Part shown: one piece after another, positions 44,196 to 52,543 of the stretch
How positions within the stretch are numbered: the stretch's first letter is position 1
Layout of the letters: each line of letters starts with the position of its first letter
Position numbers and translations under genes: made by a program
Notes under the pieces: model-generated
Told to the model about the DNA's origin: nothing
Database searches by the model: none
Seen by the model: only the letters and a program-made list of their open reading frames with translations
Assembly (NCBI GenBank): GCA_019244185.1
Contig: JAFATB010000014.1
Coordinates: 437,587 to 501,586 of the forward strand
From: Acidobacteriota bacterium
Lineage (GTDB): Bacteria > Acidobacteriota > Thermoanaerobaculia > Gp7-AA8
Reading direction: 5' to 3'
Length of the DNA: 64,000 bases

Positions 44196-44882
44196 ATGCA
44201 CAGCAACCTGTGCATGGCGGCTCGAGCATCGCAGCCGGCGCAGCGCTGCCGGCGCAAGTTTCTGCGCTTCTTCCCGGAGGGCTTTCGCGACGAGACGTAT
44301 CTCGCGTGGGAGCGCGACTACAAAGCGGAGGCACACGCGAGGTGGTCCGAGGCGCTGGGGAAGGATGCGTTTCGCGCGCTGCTGCGGAAGCGCGCGTGGA
44401 GCGACGTCGCGGCGACGGCGGTGAAGATCGAGTCGCGGACGAACCTTCTTTTCTCGTTCGAGAAGATGGCGTTGCGCGATGCGGTGCGCGACGCGAACGG
44501 CGCGCGGACGTTCGCAGAAGGGCTGTACGACTGGCTGCACGGCAGCGGCTCGATGGAGGCGCGTTTCGCGCGCTGGTGCGAGGCGGTGGCGTCGTTGCCG
44601 CGGCGGCAGACCCGCGTGCTCACCTGGCCGCTGGTCACGGTGTGGGGCTTTCTCGCGCTGCCGAAGGAGCACATCTTCCTCAAGCCGAACGTCACGAAGC
44701 GCGCGGCGGCGGAGTACGCGTACGACTTCGACTATCGCTCGCAGCCGAACTGGACGACGTACGCGAGCCTGCTCGACTTCGCCGCGACCGTGCGCCGCGA
44801 CCTGCGCGACCTCAGGCCGCGCGATTTGATTGATATCCAATCATTTTTGTGGGTCCAGGGCTCGGACGAATACGAGGAGTAA
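44196..44882 (+). CDS. Conserved hypothetical protein
   Basis: A 228-residue soluble protein, mostly helical and rich in Trp and Arg. It contains RFFPEGFRDETYLAWERDYK, RQTRVLTWPLVTVWGFLALP, HIFLKPNVTKRAA and a conserved-looking C-terminus RDLIDIQSFLWVQGSDEY. This belongs to a widespread bacterial family of unknown function. Starts at 44196 or 44214 are both possible. It lies 13 bases after the methyltransferase gene and 9 bases before the next small gene, so it is probably co-transcribed. Confidence 0.75.
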   Translation: MHSNLCMAARASQPAQRCRRKFLRFFPEGFRDETYLAWERDYKAEAHARWSEALGKDAFRALLRKRAWSDVAATAVKIESRTNLLFSFEKMALRDAVRDANGARTFAEGLYDWLHGSGSMEARFARWCEAVASLPRRQTRVLTWPLVTVWGFLALPKEHIFLKPNVTKRAAAEYAYDFDYRSQPNWTTYASLLDFAATVRRDLRDLRPRDLIDIQSFLWVQGSDEYEE

Positions 44883-44891
44883 GATCGAACC

Positions 44892-45125
44892 ATGGCACGC
44901 GGATGGGAATCGAAGTCCGTCGAGTCGCAGCAGCACGAAGAGTTCGGCGAAACGCGCCGCGGCGCGGCCGGTGAGGACGCGGAACGCGCGCGCAAACGCG
45001 AGAGCCTCGAGCTCTCCCGCCGCCGCATCGCCCGCGAGCTCGAGACCGCGAAGTCCGCCGTGCACCGCGCGGCGCTGCAGAACGCGCTCGCACATCTCGA
45101 CGGCGAGCTGGCGAAGCTGGGGTAG
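44892..45125 (+). CDS. Small charged helical protein
   Basis: A 77-residue protein, highly charged (Arg/Glu), probably one long helix or coiled coil: ARKRESLELSRRRIARELET then VHRAALQNALAHLDGEL. Starts MARGWESKSVESQQHEEFGE. No family assigned. It follows the preceding hypothetical gene by nine bases on the same strand. Confidence 0.6.
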   Translation: MARGWESKSVESQQHEEFGETRRGAAGEDAERARKRESLELSRRRIARELETAKSAVHRAALQNALAHLDGELAKLG

Positions 45126-45202
45126 GCCGAGGACGCATGGCCATCAATCCGTAAAAACGGCGAAGTCTCGGTTCCGGTCCCTCCAACCGTTGGAGGTGAC
45201 CC

Positions 45203-46741
45203 ATGAAACCGACGATCCATGCACGTCCCCATGGCAATCGAATCCGCGGAACCGATCTCTCGCGCAGCTCGCCGCTGTTCGAGGGACCGTTCGGCCGCAT
45301 TTTCCGCGCTCTGCCACCCGCCGACTTCGGCCCGACCGATGAAGCATCGCAGGCCGCGCTCAACAAACTCGGGGCGGCGATGGTCGCCGACTTCGACCCG
45401 CCGAAAGACGGCCCGGACGACGAGGAAAGCGGCATTCCCGCGGCGTTCACGTACTTCGGGCAGTTCATCGATCACGACCTGACGTTCGATCCCGCGAGCT
45501 CGCTGCAGCGGCAGAACGATCCCGACGCGCTGGTCGACTTCCGTACGCCGCGCTTCGATCTTGACAGCGTCTACGGCCGCGGCCCCGACGATCAGCCGTA
45601 CCTGTACGCGGACGGCCGCACGTTCAACCTCGGCGAGGCGCTCACCGGCGCGGCCACGAATCCGCGGGCGCGCGATCTGCCGCGCAGCCGCGTCTTCGAC
45701 GGCGAGAAGTTCAATGCCGCACGGGCCATCATCGGCGATCCGCGCAACGACGAGAACACGATCGTCTCGCAGCTGCAGGGACTCCTCCTCCGTTTCCACA
45801 ACAGCATCGCCAACGCGCATCCCGACTGGGACTTCAAGCGCGTGCAGCGCGAGGTCCGCTTTCACTACCAATGGATCGTGTTGAACGACTTCCTTCCGAC
45901 GATCGTCTCGCACGACGTGCTCGACGACGTGCTGCCGCATCTGAAGAAGAAGACGAACATCGTCGCGGATCCGCCGCGGCTTCGCTTCTACCATCCGAAA
46001 TACGACCTCTTCATGCCGCTCGAGTTCTCCGCGGCGGCGTACCGCTTCGGTCATTCGATGGTGCGTCCCGGCTATCGCGTCAGCGAGACCATTCCGCCGC
46101 TGCCGATCTTCGACTTCGATCCGACGAAACCGTCGCTGACCGGGTTCCAGCCGGTGATCAGCACGTGGGCGATCGACTGGAATCTCTTCATCGATCTCTC
46201 GCCGCGCGACCCCGACGATCCGACGCGCCTCCAGCTCGCCTACAAGATCGACACGTCGCTCGTGAATCCGCTCGGCAAACTGCCCGAGCGCGTCGCGACG
46301 AATCCGCCGAACCTCGCGCAGCGCAATCTCCTGCGCGGCTGGCGGCTGCGGCTGCCGAACGGCCAGGACATCGCGCGCGCGATGGGACTGGTGCCGCTCG
46401 CCGACGATCACATCCGCATCGGCAAGTTCACCGGCGCCGCCGGCGACATCAAGGGCGACATCGTGACCGTCGGCGGTCCGGAGTTCGCCGGCAATTGTCC
46501 GCTCTGGACGTACGTCCTTGCCGAGACGCAGGAGGTGAACGTCAAAGTGCACACGACCAAAGGCACGCGTCAGATCAAGACGCGCCGCCTCGGTCCCGTG
46601 GGCGGCCGCATCGTCGCCGAGACGTTCGCCGGTCTCCTCCTCGGCGACAGCAGTTCCTATCTGTCGCAGGATCCGCTGTGGAAGCCCGCGACGACGCCGT
46701 TCGGTCTGCGCGAGCTCGTCGCCGCGGCGCTGAATGGCTGA
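45203..46741 (+). CDS. Animal-type heme peroxidase
   Basis: A 512-residue member of the peroxidase-cyclooxygenase superfamily. The distal His is H91 in FGQFIDHDLTFD. A Ca-binding-like stretch follows (FRTPRFDLDSVYGRGPDDQP), then GDPRNDENTIVSQLQGLLLR with the catalytic Arg, and the proximal heme His H284 in YRFGHSMVRPGYRV. It would oxidise halides or phenolics with hydrogen peroxide. No signal peptide is visible. GGAGG lies seven bases before the ATG. A terminator-like hairpin follows immediately. Confidence 0.9.
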   Translation: MKPTIHARPHGNRIRGTDLSRSSPLFEGPFGRIFRALPPADFGPTDEASQAALNKLGAAMVADFDPPKDGPDDEESGIPAAFTYFGQFIDHDLTFDPASSLQRQNDPDALVDFRTPRFDLDSVYGRGPDDQPYLYADGRTFNLGEALTGAATNPRARDLPRSRVFDGEKFNAARAIIGDPRNDENTIVSQLQGLLLRFHNSIANAHPDWDFKRVQREVRFHYQWIVLNDFLPTIVSHDVLDDVLPHLKKKTNIVADPPRLRFYHPKYDLFMPLEFSAAAYRFGHSMVRPGYRVSETIPPLPIFDFDPTKPSLTGFQPVISTWAIDWNLFIDLSPRDPDDPTRLQLAYKIDTSLVNPLGKLPERVATNPPNLAQRNLLRGWRLRLPNGQDIARAMGLVPLADDHIRIGKFTGAAGDIKGDIVTVGGPEFAGNCPLWTYVLAETQEVNVKVHTTKGTRQIKTRRLGPVGGRIVAETFAGLLLGDSSSYLSQDPLWKPATTPFGLRELVAAALNG

Positions 46742-46745
46742 TTCC

Positions 46746-46787
46746 TGCCGGACGGCGGCGCGTGGTGAGCCGCCCCGCCGTCCGGCA
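46746..46787. terminator. Terminator after the heme peroxidase
   Basis: A 12-bp perfect stem (46746-46757 with 46776-46787) and 18-base loop, followed by TTTCCC, five bases after the peroxidase stop codon. Confidence 0.65.
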
Positions 46788-46810
46788 TTTCCCGTGCACC
46801 GCCGCGCGTC

Positions 46811-46996
46811 GTGGCCACGCTCGCCGTCGTGCTGTTCGTCGTCGTCGCCGTCGCGCTGATTCTGCTGCGGCAACCGGTTGCGTTGGCGCAGGGCGCGGTG
46901 CTCGGCGGGCGGCTGGGCGCGGGCTGCGTCATCGCGCAGGCGGTGCTGCTGTTGGTCGCGGCAGGAGTGCTCTTTCTCCTCCGCGACCAACTCTAG
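46811..46996 (+). CDS. Small two-helix membrane protein
   Basis: A 61-residue protein starting with GTG. Two hydrophobic segments (LAVVLFVVVAVALILL and GCVIAQAVLLLVAAGVLFLL) are separated by a small Gly/Arg loop. It is in the gap between the peroxidase terminator and the convergent cytochrome c gene. Because GC-rich noise can mimic such a gene, the call is tentative. Confidence 0.45.
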   Translation: MATLAVVLFVVVAVALILLRQPVALAQGAVLGGRLGAGCVIAQAVLLLVAAGVLFLLRDQL

Positions 46997-47008
46997 CGCC
47001 GGCGCCCG

Positions 47009-47629
47009 TTACGCTCCCGGGCGCGCGGGCGGCGGCGGCGCGAGCACGGCGTCGGGCACCTGGTTGTGCACCGGCTTGATCGTGCGCAGGTACGCGTACA
47101 CCGACTTGAGGTCCTCGTCCGTCATCTTCGCGTAGTTGAACCACGGCATCGGCGGGAGGATCGGGCGCGACACGCCCCAGTGGCGGCCGGTGCGGATGGT
47201 CTTGATGAACATCGCCTCGTCCCAGATGCCGATGCCGGTCATGCGGTCCGGCGTCAGGTTGCGCGCGTAGCTGATGCCCCACGGCCCCGCGAACGCGGTG
47301 TTCGTTCCGTTGCCGCTCCACATCCACGCGGGATCGCCGTGCTTCGGCGCGGCGGAGATCTTCACCTCTTCGGGATGTCCGGAGAGCATGCGGCTCATGT
47401 CGGGCTCGGGGCCGTTCGCGCCCATCTTCAGCGGCGTGTGGCAGTCGTTGCAGCCGCCGACGGTGACGAGGTACTGGCCGCGCGCGACGCGGGCCCGCGC
47501 GAGCTGCGCTTCCTGCTTCGCCGCGCTGTTCGCGCTGACGCGCGCGGAGCCGAACGCGGTGATGGAGATCGCGATGGCGAGGCTCACGATGGTGAGCGCG
47601 AGGGTCGTGATGCGGTGGCGTGTGGTCAT
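47009..47629 (-). CDS. Secreted c-type cytochrome
   Basis: A 206-residue exported monoheme cytochrome. A signal/anchor (MTTRHRITTLALTIVSLAIAISITAFG) precedes the heme motif CNDCH (C60, C63, H64). PDMSRMLSGHP, MWSGNGTNTAFAGPWG and a C-terminal MTDEDLKSVYAYLRTIKPV helix, typical of cytochrome c domains, follow; a Met in the loop is the likely sixth ligand. The ATG at 47629 has a GGAGG site six bases upstream. It probably shuttles electrons in the periplasm. It is divergent from the PAS protein gene; the region between carries paired TTCCTAAG elements. Confidence 0.85.
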   Translation of the reverse strand: MTTRHRITTLALTIVSLAIAISITAFGSARVSANSAAKQEAQLARARVARGQYLVTVGGCNDCHTPLKMGANGPEPDMSRMLSGHPEEVKISAAPKHGDPAWMWSGNGTNTAFAGPWGISYARNLTPDRMTGIGIWDEAMFIKTIRTGRHWGVSRPILPPMPWFNYAKMTDEDLKSVYAYLRTIKPVHNQVPDAVLAPPPPARPGA

Positions 47630-47701
47630 GATGTCCTCCGTTCGTTGCTGAACCATTCGTTGCAGAACTACGGAGAATCTAGGCGGCGCGACCACGCGTC
47701 A

Positions 47702-47783
47702 TTCCTAAGTCTTTCCTAGCGTCATGCGAAAAGATGCGCGCCACCGTGCGCGCGGCGTCAGCGCATTCCTAAGCGTTCCTTAA
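47702..47783. promoter_or_regulatory. Two pairs of TTCCTAAG-like direct half-sites
   Basis: Pair 1: TTCCTAAG at 47702-47709 and TTCCTAG at 47713-47719 (11 bp apart). Pair 2: TTCCTAAG at 47766-47773 and TTCCTTAA at 47776-47783 (10 bp apart). They lie between the divergent cytochrome c and PAS genes. The complement, CTTAGGAA, also occurs upstream of the dehydrogenase E1 genes. Spacing of one helical turn suggests a response-regulator dimer site. Confidence 0.45.
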
Positions 47784-47861
47784 ATTCACGACTTTTTCAT
47801 GGCCGGCGCCGGTTATGCGTGACGAAGCCGACCTATATTCACTTCGGTCCGAAGGTCCAGC

Positions 47862-49619
47862 ATGTTGTCATTCCTCAATCGAGTTTCCGGAAAAGGGACG
47901 CAGCCGCGGGCAGCCGGGGCGCGCGACGAGCGTCTGCGCGGCGCGTTCGACGTCGCGCCGATCGGCCTCGGCATCGCCGCGCTCGACGGCCACTGGATCC
48001 TCTTCAACGACGCCTGCTGCGCGCTCCTCGGCTACACGCGCGATGAGCTCCACCGCGTCCGCCTCAACGACATCACCCATCCCGACGACGCCGCGCGCGA
48101 GCTCGCGTTCATCAAGCGCGTGCTGAACGGCGACGCGCAGCGCTACCGCATCGAGAAGCGCACCATCGACAAGAGCGGCGCGTATCGCGACGTGCACGTC
48201 ACCGTCGCGCTGGCCCGCGGCGGCGAGAGCGGCGACAGCTTCGTCTACGTCATCGAGCCGGCGCACAAGCAGGTCGAGAGCGGCCGCGACGCCGAGCATC
48301 TCGCCGCCGTCGTGCTCGACCGCCTCTCCGAGACCGCCGTCATCCGCACCGACGCGCGCGGCGCCATCACCGGCTGGAACGCCGGCGCCGCCGCGATCCT
48401 CGGCTACACGCGCGAGCAGATCGCGGGCAAGAACCGCCGCGTGCTCTACCGCGATCAGGACAACTGGGACGATCGTCCCGGCGATCAGCTGCGCATCGCC
48501 GCCGAGCAGGGCCACTGCGAGCGCGAGGAGTTCCGCGTGCGCCGCGACGGCACGCACGTCTGGCTCCGTAGCTCGGTCCTGCCGTTCGCGCCCGGCGGCA
48601 TCGTGCGCGGCTACATCGAAGTCCTCACCGCGCCCGCGAACAGCGAGCCGGAGCTGCGCGAGGCGCTCACCCGCACGCAACATGAGCTCGAAGCGGAGCG
48701 CACGCGCGCCGCGTCGCTCAAGACGCTCGCCGCCAGCCGCGCGCGCGAGCTCAAGCTCGTCGCGATCGCGCTGCGCCGCGAGATCAACAAACGCAAAGCA
48801 CTCGAGAGCGAGCTCGCCGCGTCGCGCGTATCGCTCGTGAATCCGACTCCCACAACGGTGCCGGCTCCCGCCGAGCCGCGCATCGCGATCGCGATGATCC
48901 GGCCGACGACGCTGCCGTCGCCGCCGGCCAGCGCGCCGGCTGCCGAGGAGATCGCGCATTTGACGGCGACGGGGGATGTGATCCTCGAGCCGGAACGCCA
49001 CGCCTGGTCGACGCTCGGCAACCGCTCGCCGCTCGAGCTCCTCGGCGAGCTCGTCGAAGCACAGCGCAGCGGCCTGGTGATCTTCGTCTGCGGCGAGCGG
49101 CACACCGCGATCCATCTCGAGCGCGGACGCATCTCCTCGTGCGCGTCGAACGATCCCGCGTCGTTCCTCGCCGAGCGGCTCGTGCGCAGCCAGATCATCA
49201 GCGAAGGACAGCGCAACAAGGCGCTGGAGATGGCGGAAGAGACCGACCTCGCGTTCGGACGCGTGTTGATTCTCCTCGGCATCCTCACCGACGAGCAGGT
49301 CGCGCTCGCGGTGCGCGAGAAGGTCGAGAACGAGATCGCCGCGCTCGCCGAATGCCGCGACTGCCGCTGGAACTTCGTCGAGAAATCCCCGCCGCGCGGC
49401 AAGCTCGTGTCGATCAACGTCGACTTCCACGAGCTCCGCGCCGTGCGCGCGCAACGCACGCGCTTCATCGCCTCGCGCACGGGCACGTCGTATCACCGCG
49501 CCGGCTGCATCTCGCTGCGCAAGGTCGCCGCGTCCGCGCAGCTCGTGCTCGCGGGCGAAGACGACGCGCGGCGCCGCGACCTCAAGCCGTGCCGCATGTG
49601 CCTGCGCCCCGAAGCCTGA
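47862..49619 (+). CDS. PAS-PAS-DUF4388 protein with Ada-like zinc-binding C-terminus
   Basis: A 585-residue cytoplasmic signalling protein. Two PAS domains are readable, about residues 28-140 (FNDACCALLGYTRDEL, THPDDAAREL) and 145-262 (WNAGAAAILGYTREQIAGKN). A coiled coil covers about 265-320. A DUF4388/PATAN-like domain lies at about 385-515 (SPLELLGELVEAQRSGLVIF, LGILTDEQVALAVREKVENE). The last 55 residues hold H545, C549, C577 and C580 (YHRAGC to PCRMC), the pattern of Ada-type metal-binding modules. There is no kinase, GGDEF or HTH output, so it may be an adaptor that senses a small molecule or thiol-reactive damage. Confidence 0.8.
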   Translation: MLSFLNRVSGKGTQPRAAGARDERLRGAFDVAPIGLGIAALDGHWILFNDACCALLGYTRDELHRVRLNDITHPDDAARELAFIKRVLNGDAQRYRIEKRTIDKSGAYRDVHVTVALARGGESGDSFVYVIEPAHKQVESGRDAEHLAAVVLDRLSETAVIRTDARGAITGWNAGAAAILGYTREQIAGKNRRVLYRDQDNWDDRPGDQLRIAAEQGHCEREEFRVRRDGTHVWLRSSVLPFAPGGIVRGYIEVLTAPANSEPELREALTRTQHELEAERTRAASLKTLAASRARELKLVAIALRREINKRKALESELAASRVSLVNPTPTTVPAPAEPRIAIAMIRPTTLPSPPASAPAAEEIAHLTATGDVILEPERHAWSTLGNRSPLELLGELVEAQRSGLVIFVCGERHTAIHLERGRISSCASNDPASFLAERLVRSQIISEGQRNKALEMAEETDLAFGRVLILLGILTDEQVALAVREKVENEIAALAECRDCRWNFVEKSPPRGKLVSINVDFHELRAVRAQRTRFIASRTGTSYHRAGCISLRKVAASAQLVLAGEDDARRRDLKPCRMCLRPEA

Positions 49620-49638
49620 CGTACACTTCGGGCCGTCC

Positions 49639-51090
49639 ATGAATCGTCTCGTGCTCGCGGCGGCGGCGCTGGCCGTCCTCGGCCTCATCGCGCTCGTTTT
49701 CGGCAAGCGGCACGCGCGCCGGCTGCAGCACGCGCGGCGCATCCGCATCGATCGCTTCAAGCTCAAGCGCCGCCACGCCGAGATCGAGCTCGAAGTCTTC
49801 GGCAGCCGCGAGGTCGTGCGCGCGATTCAGGACTACGCGCGCGAACATCGCGTGACCATCGACGAGGCGCGGCGGCAGGCAAGCCAGTACCTGCGCGAGA
49901 TCGTGCCGAAGTTCAACCTGCTCGCGTACTACCGCGTCGGCGCGCCGCTGGCGAGCGCGATCATGCGCTTCCTCTATCGCGTCGTGGTCGAGCGCAAGCC
50001 GATCCGCGAGTTCAACGAGCGCGGGATGAAAGGCGCGACGGTCGTCTACATCATCAACCACCGCTCGAACGCCGACTACGTGCTCGTCGCGCACATGCTG
50101 TTCAAGTTCATCTCGCTCTCGTACGCGATCGGCGAATGGGCGCGCGTCTGGCCGCTCAATCACGTCTTCAAATGGTTCGGCGGCTATTTCGTGCGGCGGC
50201 GTTACCGCGAGCCGCTGTATCACGCGGTGCTGTCGAAGTTCGTGCAGACGATCACGAAGCACGGCGTGACGCAGGGCGTCTTCATCGAAGGCGGCCTCTC
50301 GCGCGACGGCGCGTTCCAGAAGCCGAAGCTGGGGATGCTCGACTACCTCGTCACCGCGAAACGCGATCCGGAGTTCACGTCGCCGCTGTTCATCATTCCG
50401 ACGGCGGTGAACTACGACCGCGTCCTCGAGGACCGCACGCTCACCGACGAGCTTCTCGGCCGTGAGGAACGCGCCACGAAACGCGAGAAGCTCGCGACGA
50501 CGTTCGACTATCTCTTCCGCAACTTCTTCCGCGGCCTCTTCCGCCGCTTCAAACGCTACGGGTACGCGATGGTCACGTTCGGCGCGCCGATCTCGGTCGA
50601 CGCGTTCCTGCGCGAGCATCCGGCCGCGCTCTCCGAGGAGTTCGAAGAACGCAAGGCGGATCTGCAGGCGCTCGCGGAACTGGTGATGACCGAGATCTCC
50701 GACGCGCTTCCCGTGACGCCGGTGACGCTCGCCGCGACCGCGTTTCGGCGGCGTCACGTGCTCACCGAACGCGCCATGCTCGCGGAGCTCACCGCGCTCC
50801 GCGAGGAATGGCGCGGCCGTCCGTGGCTCATGCGCGAGAAGACGCCGCTCGAGATCTGGAACGCCGCGAAGTTCGTCCTCACGCTGCGCCACCTCATCCA
50901 GCCCGCGGCGGAATGGCGCGACGAGCTCTTCGACGGCGGCGATGCCGGCGCGCCGGCGCTCGAGGACGCGTGGATGTGGAACCCGTCCGAGACGACGCTG
51001 CGCGACTATTACGCGAACGCGCTCGTGCCGTTCGCCGACGTGCAGCAGCGCGGTTGGCCGGAGCGGCCGAAGAAGCGAAGCAAACCTTGA
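49639..51090 (+). CDS. plsB: PlsB-like glycerol-3-phosphate acyltransferase
   Basis: A 483-residue acyltransferase with one N-terminal helix (residues 5-22). The catalytic HX4D motif is H141 to D146 (INHRSNADYVL). Block II is GGYFVRRR (181-188), and block III, binding glycerol phosphate, is FIEGGLSRDG (E217 to R222). A further IIPTAVNYDRVLED segment is also typical of PlsB/GPAT. It acylates the sn-1 position of glycerol-3-phosphate in phospholipid synthesis. It is shorter than the 807-residue E. coli enzyme. It follows the PAS gene by 19 bases. Confidence 0.87.
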   Translation: MNRLVLAAAALAVLGLIALVFGKRHARRLQHARRIRIDRFKLKRRHAEIELEVFGSREVVRAIQDYAREHRVTIDEARRQASQYLREIVPKFNLLAYYRVGAPLASAIMRFLYRVVVERKPIREFNERGMKGATVVYIINHRSNADYVLVAHMLFKFISLSYAIGEWARVWPLNHVFKWFGGYFVRRRYREPLYHAVLSKFVQTITKHGVTQGVFIEGGLSRDGAFQKPKLGMLDYLVTAKRDPEFTSPLFIIPTAVNYDRVLEDRTLTDELLGREERATKREKLATTFDYLFRNFFRGLFRRFKRYGYAMVTFGAPISVDAFLREHPAALSEEFEERKADLQALAELVMTEISDALPVTPVTLAATAFRRRHVLTERAMLAELTALREEWRGRPWLMREKTPLEIWNAAKFVLTLRHLIQPAAEWRDELFDGGDAGAPALEDAWMWNPSETTLRDYYANALVPFADVQQRGWPERPKKRSKP

Positions 51091-51155
51091 GACGCACCCG
51101 CCAACACTTTGCCCCGCTGGCGCGTTTTCCTGGCGTGGAGAGCGGAGTCGAGGCG

Positions 51156-51689
51156 ATGGCCCTGCCCGGCGAGATGTCCGGCGAATTGTCCGGCGAGCTG
51201 CCGGAATGCGAGGCGCGGGAGCGGCTCGAGCGGCTGTACGACCGCTACAGCGCGCGGCTCTTCCGCTTCGCGTTGCGGATGGCGGTGGACGACGGCGAGG
51301 CGCGCGACTTCGTGCACGACGCGTTCGTCCGCGCCGCCCGCGGACTCGCGCGCGTGCCGGCAGGGGAGGAGGCGATGGCGTGGCTGATGCGCGTCGTCGT
51401 GAACCTCGCGCGCGACCGGCACCGGCGGCGCGTGGTGCGCGCGGCCTTCGCGCGATTGCCGTTCCGCGTCGCCGACGATCCGCGCGCGGCGCTCGAGACC
51501 GCGGGAAGCGTGCGGGCGGCGCTCGCGGAGCTGCCGCCGCGGCAGCGCGCGATCATTGCGCTGCATCACTTCGACGACGAGCCGGTGGCCGCCATCGCCG
51601 CGACCCTCGGACTCTCCGCGGCGACGGTGCGGTGGCATCTCGCGAAAGGCCGCAAGCGCCTCGCCGAACTGCTGAAAGGACTCGCATGA
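51156..51689 (+). CDS. ECF sigma factor
   Basis: A 177-residue sigma-70 ECF factor. Region 2 includes LERLYDRYSARLFRFALRM and EARDFVHDAFVRAARGL (the -10-binding helices). Region 4 includes LPPRQRAIIALHHFDDEPVA and AIAATLGLSAATVRWHLAKG, an HTH for the -35 element. The ATG at 51156 is preferred, with an in-frame GTG at 51135 possible. Its TGA overlaps the ATG of the next gene, a one-helix protein that is probably its anti-sigma factor. Confidence 0.88.
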   Translation: MALPGEMSGELSGELPECEARERLERLYDRYSARLFRFALRMAVDDGEARDFVHDAFVRAARGLARVPAGEEAMAWLMRVVVNLARDRHRRRVVRAAFARLPFRVADDPRAALETAGSVRAALAELPPRQRAIIALHHFDDEPVAAIAATLGLSAATVRWHLAKGRKRLAELLKGLA

Positions 51690-51964
51690 ACGACGACCTG
51701 ACACGCCTGCTGCGCGCGCACGATCCAGCGGCTGGAAAGACGCTGCACCCCGCAACTCGCGCGCGCCTCTTCGCGGAACGCGCGGCGCCGCGTCGCGTGC
51801 AGCGTTGGCGCGTCGCGGTGGTCGCCGCCGCGCTCGTACTGCTCGCGGGCATCGCCGCGCTCGTCCGCCGTCCCGACCCGGAGCCGCCGCGGCGGCAGAT
51901 TCAATACGCGACGAAGTCGGGAACGCGGATCATCTGGACGCTCGACCCGAACTTCAGGATGTGA
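51686..51964 (+). CDS. Small single-helix protein, likely anti-sigma factor
   Basis: A 92-residue protein with a cytoplasmic Arg-rich N-terminus (residues 1-40), one transmembrane helix (WRVAVVAAALVLLAGIAALV) and a short extracytoplasmic tail (IQYATKSGTRIIWTLDPNF). No zinc finger is visible. Position directly after and overlapping the ECF sigma gene is the usual place of a membrane anti-sigma or co-sensor. Function is inferred from context. Confidence 0.65.
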   Translation: MNDDLTRLLRAHDPAAGKTLHPATRARLFAERAAPRRVQRWRVAVVAAALVLLAGIAALVRRPDPEPPRRQIQYATKSGTRIIWTLDPNFRM

Positions 51965-51972
51965 GGAACGCG

Positions 51973-52533
51973 ATGAGACACCTGCTCGCCGTGCTGTTGC
52001 TCTGCGCTGGCGCGCCGCTGCTGGCGGACGAAGCGGCCGCGCCCGCCGCGCCGCCTCCGCGTGCGAATGCCTCCGCGGCGCCCACGCGGCTCTTCCAACT
52101 CACGCTGCTGCGCGCGTCGAACCATGGCAGCGATGAACTGACCGGAGTCTCCGAGGGGGCGAAGAAGGCGATTCGCGACATCCATGACTTCCTGCCGTTC
52201 CGCAGCTACCGGCTGCTCGATGCGGCGCTGATCCGCTCGTCGGACGTGACGAAGGTGCAACTCGATGGCGTGCCGCCGCAGCGTTACGACGTCATGCTCG
52301 GATTCCGTGCGGCCGGCGAAACGAAGTTGTCGATCTGGACCTTCACGGTGACGCCGGTGCGCCGCGGCGGAACGCCGTTGCCTGCCGGCGTCGCGCCGTC
52401 CGCGGAGCGGGCAATCATCGATACCTCGTTCACGATCGACGCGGGCGAGACGATCGTCGTCGGCTCGTCGAAGCTCGGTGGCGACGAAGCGCTGGTCATC
52501 CTTCTCACGGCTTTGCCGAAATCCATTCACTAA
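51973..52533 (+). CDS. Hypothetical secreted protein of the ECF operon
   Basis: A 186-residue exported protein. A signal peptide (MRHLLAVLLLCAGAPLLA) and an Ala/Pro-rich linker precede a beta-rich domain: RLFQLTLLRASNHG, DIHDFLPFRSYRLLDAALIRS, IWTFTVTPV and a C-terminal TIVVGSSKLGGDEALVILLTAL. The last segment resembles the secretin-like GSS-KLGG-DEALI-LLTA pattern of acidobacterial ECF-associated proteins. GAGG precedes the ATG. It begins nine bases after the anti-sigma-like gene stop codon and ends ten bases before the amidohydrolase. Confidence 0.7.
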   Translation: MRHLLAVLLLCAGAPLLADEAAAPAAPPPRANASAAPTRLFQLTLLRASNHGSDELTGVSEGAKKAIRDIHDFLPFRSYRLLDAALIRSSDVTKVQLDGVPPQRYDVMLGFRAAGETKLSIWTFTVTPVRRGGTPLPAGVAPSAERAIIDTSFTIDAGETIVVGSSKLGGDEALVILLTALPKSIH

Positions 52534-52543
52534 AGGACTCGAC

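Noticed and set aside
44732..46990. A 752-codon minus-strand open frame
   Set aside because: It lies opposite the heme peroxidase and small genes; no recognisable domain or ribosome site.
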